Source: Sinotaia quadrata (lineage: Eukaryota; Mollusca; Gastropoda; Architaenioglossa; Viviparidae). Taken from it: DNA of 64,000 bases. The notes beneath the pieces are model-generated. The model ran no database searches. It had not been told where the DNA came from and saw only the letters and a list, made by a program, of their open reading frames with translations. A program made the translations under genes and the position numbers. Positions within the stretch are counted from its first letter, which is position 1. Each line of letters opens with the position of its first letter. This document shows, piece by piece, positions 1-11,694 of the stretch. Where the stretch lies: assembly GCA_028829895.1 (NCBI GenBank), contig CM054177.1, positions 48,926,164 to 48,990,163 of the forward strand, in the 5' to 3' direction.

Positions 1-52
1 AGTTTTGAAATAGCTAGGTAAATAAATAAGTTATAGGGATCTAGAGCCTGCA

Positions 53-86
<34 letters not shown>

Positions 87-109
87 GGTGGGTGGGTGGG
101 TGTGTGTGG
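53..109. repeat. TG / GGGT compound microsatellite
   Basis: A (TG)n run passes into (GGGT)n and back to TG. Simple-sequence repeat with no sign of coding. Confidence 0.95.
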
Positions 110-252
110 TCTCGAGCCTTACACATATAATGATAGCAAAACTCCAAAACAAAACTGTCCCGCGTTTACATTCTAAGATGCTGATTGTGTTTGCGCCATG
201 ACATCCCTATAATTACACTTGCATAATGTTTGTCTAGTTCCAGAAAATCGCC

Positions 253-901
253 TGAATGTCGCCTAACTGAAAGCGATAAAAATGCGAAAGAGTTAAAATT
301 GTGCGCTGAATGTCGCCTAACTGAAAGCGATAAAAATGCGAAAGAGTTAAAATTGTGCGCTGAATGTCGCCTAACTGAAAGCGATAAAAATGCGAAAGAG
401 TTAAAATTGTGCGCTGAATGTCGCCTAACTGAAAGCGATAAAAATGCGAAAGAGTTAAAATTGTGCGCTGAATGTCGCCTAACTGAAAGCGATAAAAATG
501 CGAAAGAGTTAAAATTGTGCGCTGAATGTCGCCTAACTGAAAGCGATAAAAATGCGAAAGAGTTAAAATTGTGCGCTGAATGTCGCCTAACTGAAAGCGA
601 TAAAAATGCGAAAGAGTTAAAATTGTGCGCTGAATGTCGCCTAACTGAAAGCGATAAAAATGCGAAAGAGTTAAAATTGTGCGCTGAATGTCGCCTAACT
701 GAAAGCGATAAAAATGCGAAAGAGTTAAAATTGTGCGCTGAATGTCGCCTAACTGAAAGCGATAAAAATGCGAAAGAGTTAAAATTGTGCGCTGAATGTC
801 GCCTAACTGAAAGCGATAAAAATGCGAAAGAGTTAAAATTGTGCGCTGAATGTCGCCTAACTGAAAGCGATAAAAATGCGAAAGAGTTAAAATTGTGCGC
901 T
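253..901. repeat. 54-bp minisatellite, 12 copies
   Basis: Twelve nearly identical 54-bp units, anchored on TGAATGTCGCCTAACTGAAA. Because 54 is divisible by three and the unit has no stop, both strands stay open: the plus strand reads as repeats of AECRLTESDKNAKELKLC and the minus strand reads an unrelated 18-residue repeat. The plus frame has no ATG start and no flanking gene structure, so I treat it as non-coding. The near identity of the copies points to recent expansion. Confidence 0.95.
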
Positions 902-935
902 GCGAAGGACAACAACAACAAAAAGTGTAGTTGCA

Positions 936-1060
936 GAAAATCGCGTGAATGGTCGCCTAACTGAAAGTAAGAAAATCGCGTGAATGGTCGCCTAACTGAA
1001 AGTAAGAAAATCGCGTGAATGGTCGCCTAACTGAAAGTAATAAAAATGCGAAAGAGCTTA
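936..1060. repeat. 35-bp minisatellite related to the 54-bp array
   Basis: Three 35-bp units start at 936, 971 and 1006 (GAAAATCGCGTGAATGGTCG). They share the core CGCCTAACTGAAAG with the preceding 54-bp array, and the last unit runs into the same AATGCGAAAGAG tail. They look like an older, shorter version of that unit. Confidence 0.85.
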
Positions 1061-1224
1061 AAAAAAAAAAAGTGCCCTTACAAAAGTGAATTCATCACTC
1101 ATTATTGACTAACTTAGTTTAAAGAAGCAATACGCTGTGTTTACGCCGCTATTAAAATAATAAATTATTTTATTTACTCTTTACTGAATATTACATAAAT
1201 TTGCATACATATTGCATAAATTAT

Positions 1225-1640
1225 ATGACACTAACTAATGGGCTTTACATTTAACTGTAAACTACTATTTACTAAGCTTTACATTTAGCTGTAAACTACT
1301 ATTTACTGAATTTTACACTTGAGCATTACACGTTAGCTGTAAACTACTATTTACTGAATTTTACACTTTAGCTGTAAACTGCTATTACTGAGCATTACAC
1401 ATTAGCTGTAAACTACTGTTTACTGAGCTTTACACTTCAGCTGTAAACTAGTATTTACTGAGCATTACAGCTTTAGCAGTAAACTGCTATTTACAGAGCA
1501 TTACACGATAGCTGTAAACTACTGTTTACTGAGCTTTACATTCCATCTGTAAACTACTATTTACTGAGCTTTACATTTTATCTGTAAACTACTATTTACA
1601 GAGCTTTACACTTTTACTGAGCTTTACACTTTAATAAATT
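1225..1640. repeat. Degenerate ~33-35-bp tandem repeat
   Basis: About twelve diverged units built on AGCTGTAAACTACTATTTACTGAGCTTTACA. Unit length varies and copies are less alike than in neighbouring arrays, so this array is older. No coding potential seen. Confidence 0.85.
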
Positions 1641-1929
1641 AATCAAAAACGTAAAGTAAATGAAGTACGTTGAAGTTTGGCTTGAGGGAGGAAAATTTCT
1701 TTTAAAAAAAAAATCTTAAAAACACTAACACCACTTAAAATGTTTTCGGTGGGCTTTTGGGAGGGGAACAAATCCGATGATGATGACGTCCGTTTCATTC
1801 AACTACCGACACACACTAAATAAAATGTTAGGGAGGGGATAAGTTACAAATTAAAACTTTACTCTTTACTGCATTCTTAAGTGCATTCTCATTTAGTTCT
1901 CCTTCAATCTCTCCTAATTACCCAGTGTT

Positions 1930-2200
1930 GATACACAGGCACTCACGCTCATTAACACACATGCACTCACTGACTCAGACTGACCCACGCACTCACTGAC
2001 TCAGACTGACACTTGCGCTCATTGACTTAGACTGACCCACGCACTCACTGACTCGGACTGACACACACGCACTCACTGACTCAGACTGACGCTCGCATTT
2101 AGTAACTCAGAAGACTGACCCACATACTTACGAACTCAGAATTACACTCGCATTCGCAGACTCAGAATGACACTCGCACCCACGGAATCACACTGACAAA
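1930..2200. repeat. Degenerate ACTCACTGACTCAGACTGAC repeat
   Basis: Roughly ten irregular units of about 26-30 bp carrying GACTCAGACTGAC and CACTCGC segments. Diverged tandem repeat. Confidence 0.8.
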
Positions 2201-2269
2201 CACTTTTGAAGTGGCAAATCAACTACACAGTCGAAGTAGCGCACATACATAGTATAGTCTTCAACTAGA

Positions 2270-2712
2270 AACACATTTCGGAATGACACAAATGTAAACT
2301 CACATTTCGGAATGACACAAATGTAAGACTCACATTTCGGAATGACACAAATGTAAACTCACATTTCGGAATGACGCAAATGTAAACTCACATTTCGGAA
2401 TGACACAAATGTAAGACTTACATTTCGGAATGACACAAATGTAAGACTCACATTTCGGAATGACACAAATGTAAGACTCACATTTCGGAATGACACAAAT
2501 GTAAGACTCACATTTCGGAATGACACAAATGTAAGACTCACATTTCGGAATGACACAAATGTAAGACTCACATTTCGGAATGACACAAATGTAAGACTCA
2601 CATTTCGGAATGACACAAATGTAAACTCACATTTCGGAATGACGCAAATGTAAACTCACATTTCGGAATGACACAAATGTAAGACTCACATTTCGGAATG
2701 ACACAAATGCAA
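2270..2712. repeat. 28/30-bp minisatellite, about 15 copies
   Basis: Units of TCACATTTCGGAATGACACA plus AATGTAAGAC, mostly 30 bp with a 28-bp variant lacking two bases (AATGTAAAC). The minus strand stays open for 85 codons through the 30-bp block only because the period is a multiple of three. Confidence 0.95.
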
Positions 2713-2809
2713 GACTATTTTCCGTGACCGCTACATTGTGCACGTTTTCGGACTTCACACTTGTACATTTAAACTTTCTGACTGAGCGACAAAAACTCTA
2801 ACACTCGAG

Positions 2810-3520
2810 AATTGATATATGTACTATTACACACACACTCTGACATTCTAGTACATAAACATTACGAGTGAGTGACAACAAACCTATACACTCTCGAACT
2901 AATACATATACACTCATTGACTGACCTACTATACATATACACTCTCGAACTGACACACTAGTACATACACACTCTTTGACACATTAGTACATGTAAACTC
3001 TCGAACAGACTAGTACATACACACCCTATGACTGACATATTATACATATACACTCGAACTGACGCATTAGCACATATATACTCTCTCAATAACAGACTAG
3101 TACACATACTCTCTCACTGACGTACTATACTTATACACTCTCTCACTGACACACTAGTACATATACACCCTCTGGCTGACATGTATACATATACACTCTC
3201 TCATTGACACACTAGTACATATACACCCTCTGGCTGACGTGTATACATATACACTCTCTCACTGACACACTAGTATATATACACCCTCTGGCTGACGTGT
3301 ATACATATACACTCTCTCACTGACACACTAGTACATATACACCCTCTGGCTGACGTGTATACATATACACTCTCGAACTGACACTAGTACATATACACCC
3401 TCTGACTGACATATATACATAAACACTCTCGAACTGACACACTAGTACATATACACCCTCTGACTGACATATATACATAAACACTCTCGAACTGACACAC
3501 TAGTATATAAGCACTCTGAG
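2810..3520. repeat. ~58-60-bp tandem repeat with shorter sub-units
   Basis: Repeated blocks of ACACTCTCTCACTGACACAC, TAGTACATATACACCCTCTG and GCTGACGTGTATACATAT. The 3' half is regular at about 58-60 bp; the 5' half is degenerate with smaller units. Confidence 0.85.
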
Positions 3521-3691
3521 TGAGAGAAAAATTTAAAGTATGTGCATGGATTGACATACATGGACCGTAATTTCGGACTGTCACACACGGAAACACCAAT
3601 CAGATTGGTAGGACTATAGACTCTTTGAATAAAAGAAAAACCACATGAACACTCTTGGGTTTTTTATGTGCACTTATAGTTATATGTACAT

Positions 3692-3840
3692 ACTCCAGTG
3701 GACTTTAGACTGATTTGTGCTTGCACACTCTCCAGTGGAGTTTAGACTGATTTGTGCTTGCACACTCTCCAGTGGAGTTTAGACTGATTTGTACTTGCAC
3801 ACTCTCCAGTGGAGTTTAGACTGATTTGTACTTGCACACT
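3692..3840. repeat. 37-bp minisatellite, 4 copies
   Basis: Four units start at CTCCAGTGGA(G/C)TTTAGACTGA, the first two at 3692 and 3729, giving a 37-bp period. Confidence 0.9.
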
Positions 3841-3954
3841 ATGATTATAAAGACAACAGTTTAAACACTTACAAGCCTTCCTGTTCGAAAAGCAACTAAA
3901 CATATGCAAGATGACAAATTATATGGCCACATTATTTTGTTGTAGTATACAATG

Positions 3955-4185
3955 CTATGGAAATGGATGCAAACAGTCCACTTATTTATTGTAGCAAATG
4001 GGCTAAAGTTACAAATGGTCCAGTTATTTCAAATTATAGGCCAACGGTTATAAATGGCCCGTTTATTGTAGCATATAGGCCAGCGAATATAAATACAAAT
4101 GGTCCATTTATTTTAACACATAGGCCAGTGACTAGTCATTGTAGCAAATAGGCCTACTGATATAGTTACAAATGGCCCAGTTGCA
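3955..4185. repeat. Degenerate ~50-bp tandem repeat
   Basis: About five units alternate AAATGGTCCAGTT/AATGGCCCGTTTATTGTAGCA with ATAGGCCA segments. A 64-codon open frame across it is repeat-derived and not convincing as a gene. Confidence 0.7.
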
Positions 4186-4189
4186 TTAG

Positions 4190-4704
4190 CTTGCATAAAC
4201 CTTAAATTGATAGTTTGTTTATTTGTCTGCAAACAGTCTTCTAGTCATTAATTTGTGAGTTTTACCCAACCACTGACACGATGCACTAAATTTATTAAAT
4301 TACACAGAACTATACCTACCATCTTTTTTGCTCTTCTTTTTGGCTCCGGTCTGCTTTCTTGCATCCGATTAAGTTAACAAATTACTCGTTAAATGACCTC
4401 TTTCGACCCCAGGCTTTTAAAGATTACACGCTTGATTTTAGGGTCGCACCCCACCCCTATAAAACAAATAACTAACTTGAAGAGCGTGGTAATTACGTCC
4501 CGCTTTGGATGACGTCAGTCTAAGCAAAGATAAGCAGTTTAAACGTGATACGTCACGGGACGTCAACGTTTTAGTCCGTCAGATCGGGAGTCATAAGTCC
4601 AGTTTGCCGTTAAAAGGGACCACGTGACTGTTATTTGAAGAATGTAACAACTGAAATCCGCCTCTTAAGTACACGGACTTTCTTCTCCTGGTGTTTTTTT
4701 TTAC

Positions 4705-4706
<2 letters not shown>
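4190..4706. other. Non-repetitive interval with a CRE-type site
   Basis: No gene seen. A palindromic TGACGTCA lies at 4510-4517, followed by GATACGTCACGGGACGTCAACG near 4549, so ACGTCA/TGACGT occurs several times within 60 bp. This could bind CREB/ATF-type factors, but no transcript is evident, so the regulatory role is inference. Confidence 0.35.
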
Positions 4707-4753
<47 letters not shown>

Positions 4754-4768
4754 ATAGAGAGAGAGAGG
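4707..4768. repeat. (CT)n then (GA)n microsatellite
   Basis: A CT run from about 4707 to 4750 is followed by GTGATAGAGAGAGAGAG. The two halves are complementary and could form a hairpin. Confidence 0.9.
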
Positions 4769-5735
4769 TCTGAGGGTGAATGTATGTGTGCATACAAAGT
4801 CCCTTAATAAACAAATCTGTGTGTTAGTAGGTCGTCCTTGTTTTGCATTTTGACTGTTCGCAGTCTGGTGCTTTTCCAAGTGAAAGGCGGAAAAGTCTTT
4901 AATGGCAAGTTAGAGGCTTTTGCCATTTGTTAGATGCAGTTTGAAATTTCCTTTCATTCATATTACACGTAACAATGAACTTTATTCAACAATTACACAA
5001 TTTTAAAGAGAAAAATTGCAGAACAGTCACTTGACTGCGATATTCATGAAAAGCTGTCGGCTGGTAAATGTATTTTAGTACACACAGGAACTATTTTTAG
5101 CCGAGAGTTTTTTTAACTGGTAATTTTAAGATGTAGCTCACGAGCTTATGAGTAAGACACTTGATAGCGTTTCTTTTCAATGGCTGTCATAGACTCGCTG
5201 TAAAAATATGAGAAAAATCCCATCATAAAAGCCACTTGCCAGCTCTTGCACGGTTGTGGGGTTTAAGACCCATCTGCTCCCCATCCCCTTTAAAAAAAAT
5301 GTTTGCTTTTCCTTCTTATGATTTAGTGATCACTTGTGTACAAGACTATGTCATTGGTTTTTGAAATGAATAATAACGGTGTTGTTTGCAAATAGAAAAG
5401 AAGCTTAATGATAATTTTTTTTTTAAATAGATTTTTATTTACATATACTCAGTTCCAACTGAGCTGATTAAAAAGAAATTTTTAAGGGTAGTTTTAATAA
5501 GGGTAGACTTTTTGCTGGACTGCATTGCCTAAAGATTGAATATTTATAAACAATGATCACCTTGAATCAATTTTATCATTTGTATTGTTGGGTTAGTTTC
5601 GATTTCTGAATTACAAAGTTCCTGTCTCAATTTTATTTCGATAATTGCTGTAGTGAACGCAGCTAAAACAGTGAACATTTGTTATGAGGTTACTCAAGTT
5701 ACTTTAATTACATATTTTCTCTTTTAGGCCAGGTA
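4769..5735. other. AT-rich unique interval, no gene seen
   Basis: Low-complexity AT-rich DNA with short homopolymer runs. I find no convincing exon, RNA gene or mobile-element terminus. Confidence 0.5.
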
Positions 5736-5739
5736 TCTT

Positions 5740-7095
5740 GGCAACTTCCACTTTTTTCTGTTTTCCTCACAGATAGGTAAAGTCACAAATGGGTCCAGTC
5801 AGATTTTTCCCCCTCACAGATAGGTAAATAATGTGTTTTTCTTAGATATATGCAGTCACTTTTTCCCTCACATATAGGTAAGATATATATTTTACAGATA
5901 AGTAAGTCATGTTTCTCTCACCGACTGGTTCAGTCATATTTTTTTCTCACGGAGAGATCGTCATGTTCTTGCCACAAATAGGTCCAGTCATGGTTTTTCT
6001 CATAGAAAGTCCAGTAATACTTTTCTCACAAATATGTCCATTGATGATTTTTTTCCTCACAAATAGGTCCAATTATGTTCTAATCATTGATATGTTCACT
6101 CTTCCCGTGCGTCTCATTGATAGGTTCAGTCATGTTCTTATTACTTTTTTTATAGGTCCAGTTTTTTTTTTACAGGTCCAGTCGTGTTCTTATTACTTTT
6201 TTTATAGGTCCAGTTTTTTTTTTACAGGTCCAGTCGTGTTCTTATTACTTTTTTTATAGGTCCAGTTTTTTACGGGTTCAGTCATGTTCTTATTACTTTT
6301 TTTATAGGTCCAGTTTTTTACAGGCCCAGTCGTGTTCTTATTACTTTTTTTACAGGTCCAGTCGTGTTCTTATTACTTTTTTTTATAGGACCAGTTTGTT
6401 TGTTTTTTACAGGTCCAGTCGAGTTCTTTTTATTGACAGGTCCAGTCGTATTCTTATTACTTTTTTTATAGGTCCAGTCATGTTCTTATCACTTTTTTTT
6501 AATAGGTCCAGTTGTGTTCTTATTTACAGGTCCAGTCGTGTTCTTATTGACAGGTCAAGTCGTGTTCTTTTTTTATTGGTCCAGTCATGTTCTTCTTATA
6601 TTCAGTCGTATTCTTATTGACAGGTCCAGTGATATTCTTATTAACAGGTCCAGTCGTGTTCTTCTTACTGACACGTCCAACCAGGTTCTTATTAACAGAT
6701 CCAGTCGTGTTCTTTTTATTGACATATCCAACCATGTTCTCATTAATAGATCCAGTTGTGTTATTTTTATTGACACGTCCAACCATATTCTCATTAATAG
6801 GTCCAGTTGTGTTCCTCTTATTGACAGGTCTAGACATTTTCTTCTCATTGATATGGCCAATCTTGCTTTTCTCACTGAAAGAACTAATCTTTTTTTTTTG
6901 TTAGATCCAGTCATGTTCTTTTAATTTTTAAATCCAAATACGCTCTTTATACTTGTAAGTCCACTTATGTTCTTCTCATTTATAGGTATATTAGTCCACT
7001 TTTGTTCTTCTCATTTATAGGTATATTAGTCCACTTTTGTTCTTCTTTTGACAGATCCAGTAATGTTCTTTTCACTGATAGATTCCAGTCATGTT
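5740..7095. repeat. T-rich minisatellite field with AGGTCCAGTC core
   Basis: About forty irregular units of roughly 28-40 bp carry the core AGGTCCAGTC(A/G)TGTTCTTATT. The most regular block (6130-6400) has a unit near 47 bp ending TACTTTTTTTATAGGTCCAG. Several hydrophobic reading frames on both strands are read-through of the array. Confidence 0.9.
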
Positions 7096-7099
7096 CTTT

Positions 7100-7527
7100 T
7101 CAATGAATGTATTATCATGTTCGTATTGATACGCGCAGCTATATATTTCAGGTGAAAGAATGTTGGGAGCGCCTCACCTGTTCTCGGTGAAATACATTTT
7201 ACAGAGATATATATTTTAAGACCTAAACCTTGGCATGTGATCCGTGTGAAAAAAAAAAGTGGTTCGTAGTTTTCGGGTCGATGACACTGGAGGTAAACGT
7301 TATCTCCCTTCCTATGCGGGGTTAATCGCAAAGTTCAAGTTGGCGGCAAAATGTTTGGATTTTGTGCAATTCTGGACGCGTGTTCAACTATGACCCTTTT
7401 GGAGTGTTCCGTAGACTAGTTCTTTACGACTGCTCTCTTTCTGCATGACGCCTCTAAACAAATTTCCATGTTACAAGTCATTTTTTGATGCGATTTTGAA
7501 ATTAAAGAAAATAATATTTTGGGTGGA
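7100..7527. other. Unique interval with TTATCTCCCTT motif
   Basis: No gene is supported. GTTATCTCCCTTCC occurs near 7300; the same short motif recurs elsewhere in the window. A poly-A stretch at about 7248 precedes it. Confidence 0.4.
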
Positions 7528-7770
7528 AAGAATATATTTATGATAATTATTGCTTATTAATTTTGCGTTAAAAAAACTCCATATCCTTTCAAAAGTTTTA
7601 AAAGTGTTTGCCCTCCACGTCTATAAACCAGTGAACTGCTCTGAGAAAGAGCGACCCCTATTTCTGTCTTGAACGTTAATGTTACTATTGTGAGTGAGGC
7701 GGAATGGGGTAGATAACTCTTGTCATGTTATCAGCGTGAGATTTTCAGATTTGACTTTTAAAAATCATTA
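7528..7770 (+). repeat. Dispersed repeat, copy A (partner 19050-19290)
   Basis: This interval aligns in order with 19050-19290. Shared landmarks are a GAAAGAA...ATGATAA segment, TTTCRAAAGTTTAAAA, CTGAGAWAKAGC, CCTATTTC/CCTGTTTC, AACGTTRAT and GTAG.TA.CTCT.GTCATG. The copies are much diverged and in the same orientation. Origin unknown; a decayed transposon is likely. Confidence 0.5.
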
Positions 7771-7884
7771 CATTGAGAAAAAAAGCGTGTACTTGAACTT
7801 GTGTTTTGAGTACGTGTTTTATGTTCATGTATACGCAAATCATTTGAGTGTGCTTTGCACCCTTTAACCTCTGTCCCATATTGT

Positions 7885-8255
7885 ATTTCGGCTATATTGT
7901 GACACAGACTAGTTCATACTGTGACATAGACCCACTACATATGTTTTGCTGGTAACCCTCTATGGACTATAGTGTGTAGCCTCTGTAACATTTATACAGA
8001 CCCAATTCATCTGTTTTGCTAGTAACCCTCTATGGACTAGATTGTGTGGCTTCTGTAACATTTTACAGACTAGTTCATTTTACACAGACCCACTACATAT
8101 GTTTTGCTGGTAACCCTCTATGGACTAGATTGTGTGGCTTCTGTAACATTTTACACATTTTTTTACTAGTTCATTTTACACAGACCCAATACATACTAGA
8201 TTGTGTGGCTTCGGTAACTAGTTTCTTTCAGCCATCTCTGAAAATGTATATTGTT
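7885..8255. repeat. ~85-bp tandem repeat, about 4 copies
   Basis: Units contain CAGACCCACTACATATGTTT, TGCTGGTAACCCTCTATGGA and CTAGATTGTGTGGCTTCTGT, in order, with internal deletions in the last copies. Confidence 0.85.
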
Positions 8256-8448
8256 TGACTTATGTAACTTAACGCAGATGAGTTAATTTGCGCTTTATGT
8301 TGTTCTGTATAATCTTCTAATGACTTGTTCCTGTATGCCTTCTCTCCTCTGTAACGTCCAGATAAAGTATGTCTCATGAGAAATACTGTATAGACCAGTT
8401 CTTGTGTATTTTTTCATAAACTTTTACAGAACAGTTCGTGCGTCTCCC

Positions 8449-9242
8449 TGATATTTTCTTGAGGCCAACTCCTCTATAACTTTGTACAGATATTTTCTTG
8501 AGGCCAATTCCTCTATAACTTTGTACTGATATTTTATTGAGGCCAATTCCTCTATAACTTTGTACAGATATTTTATTGAGGCCAACTCCTCTATAACTTT
8601 GTACAGATATTTTATTGAGGCCAATTCCTCTATAACTTTGTACTGATATTTTATTGAGGCCAATTCCTCTATAACTTTGTACAGATATTTTATTGAGGCC
8701 AACTCCTCTATAACTTTGTACAGATATTTTATTGAGGCCAACTCCTCTATAACTTTGTACAGATATTTTCTTGAGGCCAACTCCTCTATAACTTTGTACA
8801 GATATTTTATTGAGGCCAACTCCTCTATAACTTTGTACTGATATTTTATTGAGGTCAACTCCTCTATAACTTTGTACAGATATTTTATTGAGGCCAACTC
8901 CTCTATAACTTTGTACAGATATATTCTTGAGGCCAACTCCTCTATAACTTTGTACAGATATTTTATTGAGGCCAACTCCTCTATAACTTTGTACAGATAT
9001 TTTATTGAGGCCAACTCCTCTATAACTTTGTACTGATATTTTATTGAGGTCAACTCCTCTATAACTTTGTACAGATATTTTATTGAGGTCAACTCCTCTA
9101 TAACTTTGTACAGATATTTTATTGAGGTCAACTCCTCTATAACTTTGTACAGATATTTTATTGAGGTCAATTCCTCTATAACTTTGTATAGATATTTTAT
9201 TGAGGCCAACTCCTCTATAACTTTGTACAGATATTTTATTGC
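8449..9242. repeat. 39-bp minisatellite, about 20 copies
   Basis: Units of 39 bp (GAGGCCAACTCCTCTATAAC then TTTGTACAGATATTTTATT) with a few point variants (GGTC, ACTG, TCTTG). The minus strand reads a 13-residue repeat (SIKYLYKVIEELA) for over 270 codons because 39 is divisible by three. There is no flanking exon structure, so I do not call it a gene. Confidence 0.95.
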
Positions 9243-9583
9243 GTTATCTCTGTACATGATTATTCTTAATTTCTCTCTTTGGTACATTTTACAGAATGGT
9301 TCATTGGTCTTGTTACTAAAACTTTGTTTGATAGACATTTACAGTGTCTCGTCTTAACTTTCTAGAGATCAGGTGTGTCTTTTCTGTAATTTCGCGCTAT
9401 TTTGGATCTTCTCTTTTTATAGCATTCTTTAAAGGGGTTCATTTGTCTCCCCTATAACTTTCTTCTTATTTACATTTTTACTAATTCATTTTTGTCTCCT
9501 CTTTTTGTACTTGAGTTCATTTATATATATATATACTGATTTCTAGCATTTATCTCTGTATACCTGGTCTCTTGATTCAAAGT
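9243..9583. other. AT-rich interval, no gene seen
   Basis: T-rich DNA with loose GTTCATTTGTCTCC-like segments that look like very old tandem repeats. Nothing codes convincingly. Confidence 0.4.
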
Positions 9584-9703
9584 TTGATCCTTTGACTAGA
9601 TATACTGAATTATGTATTATAATATTTAAATAATTATCTATTTTTACAAACAGTAGTCTTTTAAATCCACACACACACACACACACTGAAAAAATCCCAT
9701 TTT
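9584..9703 (+). repeat. Short dispersed repeat, copy A, with (CA)n core
   Basis: About 120 bp, from TTGATCCTTTGACTAGA to GAAAAAATCCCATTTT, matching 11802-11914 at nearly every base outside the centre. The centre here is a (CA)n run (9668-9686); in the other copy it is a C run. No terminal inverted repeat is obvious. Confidence 0.8.
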
Positions 9704-9904
9704 GATTTGTCGTAATAGATATTAAGTCAAACTCTTTATTCTTGGAATTATTGAAGAGTAAATGTTGTCAAAGATTTGACATAATAGTTGTGAGAAATGC
9801 AAGTTGGTCGTATAATTTTAATTTACAGTAAAATAAAGAAAATGTCTAAACGAAAATAAAATTGCAGCGCATTGTAAAATACTTTGTCCAAAAATTGTGT
9901 GACT

Positions 9905-10085
9905 GGCGATTCATGGTGATGAAATTTTAAATCTCTTTTTTTAAAGAGATTTCATGGCATTTCCCCACTTACAAAATAGTTATTGCCAAGTGAATAGTGG
10001 TGAAATTTTAAGGCGTTTTTTTAAAAAAGAGATTTCATGGCATTTCCTCACTTACAAAATATTTCTTGCCAAGAGAATGGTAGTG
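9905..10085. repeat. ~93-bp tandem duplication with palindrome
   Basis: Two direct copies share GAGATTTCATGGCATTTCC and CACTTACAAAATA. Copy 1 contains a perfect 10-bp palindrome (AAATCTCTTT at 9929-9938 and AAAGAGATTT at 9943-9952); copy 2 has lost its left arm. Confidence 0.8.
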
Positions 10086-10495
10086 AGATACAATACCTAA
10101 ACAAAAACAAGCTGGTTTTCAATAAAACTTACATTGCCGAAGTGAATTTTATGCGTATGATTACTTGACTGCATGAATCATTATGATGTATTTAAACCTT
10201 AGGCACCAATTTATTTGCTAATATGATAAGATCTTTGTTTCACACGTGAAATTGTTTTAATAAATAAGATGTGTTGTATTTTTTTTTTATCAGATTTGTT
10301 AATCAGAAATCCTTTAAATTCAACGACCAGGATGCCTTTTTATAATCTCATGCATTTTTCAGTGTCCTTCACTCACTATTCCTATCCCCTCTCAATCGAC
10401 AGCAAAGAGTGTTGAACGACTGACTGCATTTGTAAATGTAAGAATATTTCTATAATTATTTTAATATTACGACCTGTACTAAAACATCTTTCGTT
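10086..10495. other. AT-rich interval, no gene seen
   Basis: No supported feature. It ends at a C-rich/T-rich homopolymer tract (about 10496-10520). Confidence 0.4.
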
Positions 10496-10524
10496 CCCCC
10501 CCCCCCTTTTTTTTTTTTTTATGG

Positions 10525-10645
10525 GGGAGAGGGTTGTTGCATGCCACAAAGAGCACTTTTGTTGTGTTTCTTTTTTGTCTTTTTGGGGGTTAGTGTTGGT
10601 GCTAGTGGTTGTTGCATGCCATAAAGAACACCTTTGTTTGGGTTT
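10525..10645. repeat. Imperfect duplication around GTTGTTGCATGCCA
   Basis: GGTTGTTGCATGCCACAAAG at about 10532 recurs as GGTTGTTGCATGCCATAAAG at about 10608, each followed by (A)CACTTTTGTT/CACCTTTGTT. Two-copy direct repeat of about 76 bp. Confidence 0.65.
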
Positions 10646-10749
10646 GGCACTTCCATTATGTTAGCACATATTTCTGGCATAGAGATTAATTCTGACGTAA
10701 GCAAGGTGGAATTAAAACGCCTGGAGGGGAGATAACAAGCGAGTGCTTG

Positions 10750-11690
10750 TTATAGTAACGAATTAGCTATAAATGATTGGCTTGACCATTTGAAATTCCA
10801 ACTGATCAACAGATTAATTTTGGTGCCATTTCCGCTTCCAGCTTGAAAATGCACTGTCGGCTATACACACGAGCCTGCATGTTATTGTCCTCACAAGAAA
10901 TGCCGTAGGCACTCTCCTCACCAGTTTTGCCCCGGAAGAAGAAAACACTCCAAGGGAAGTGATTCGATCCTTGTCGGCAACCAACCTGGAACCTATAAAA
11001 GGGAGCGATAGTCGGGGCTGAGGGTGGGGGACTGGCAAATGACAGCGATCTGAATACACTACTAATTGAATGCATTCCGATGCAAAGCAAGCCTCTCGGG
11101 TTTCCTCTCAATCAGCGGGAGAAAGAATTTAACACCACTGCGCGTTTGAATGCAGCTACTTACGTCTTGTCCTCACTGGCGTGCTGATCAGCCCAGTTCG
11201 TGGAATCTTTGCACTTGTGAACTCCAAAATGACGTCTTTCATTTCTGTAGGTACTTTAGCATTCCAACGTCACAGACCGCGTGACCTTTGTGTTTCGGGT
11301 GGCAAAGCACAATGCAAGTGAACGTCACCGACAAGGGCGCCTCTCGTCGAAGGTTGGACGAAAGTATCGACAATTTAAGCTGTTACTAGCAAATTAGTCT
11401 TGACGGAGTTCAAAGCACGCCCGATCCTTCTGAGTGTACGTACACTGTCGCAAATGCTGATGGACTGCTGGGTACGTGTTCAGTTGCTAGCTGCCCTGGA
11501 AAATGAAGCAATCACTGCGGCGTTGTGTTTTAATTTTTAAACGAGCTTCGAGTGTCATTAACGTGCACAAGCTTTGGCTTGATTGGTCGAGTCCTTATAC
11601 AAACCTGGTCAGTCAAGGAAGAGGTATATCATTTCACTTCAACTTCAGAAATCGATGACTGATCAGGTCACCTGACGCGATAATCTGTTT
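10750..11690. other. GC-richer non-repetitive island with TATA-like box
   Basis: This stretch is less AT-rich than its surroundings and holds no tandem repeat. CCTATAAAAGGG at about 10992-11003 matches a TATA box. A minus-strand frame of 101 codons crosses it (11111-10806) but has no recognisable domain. It may be a promoter with a first exon, or simply old unique sequence. Confidence 0.3.
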
Positions 11691-11694
11691 TCCA

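Noticed and set aside
230..964. 244-codon plus and 251-codon minus reading frames with 18-residue repeats
   Set aside because: Both strands of the same 54-bp array are open, the plus frame starts without ATG, and no exon signals flank it. A by-product of a period divisible by three.
2270..2712. CRISPR-like array of ~30-bp repeats
   Set aside because: Units are contiguous without unique spacers, and the genome is animal.
8424..9338. 304-codon minus frame with a 13-residue repeat
   Set aside because: Read-through of a 39-bp minisatellite; no domain, splice site or promoter seen.
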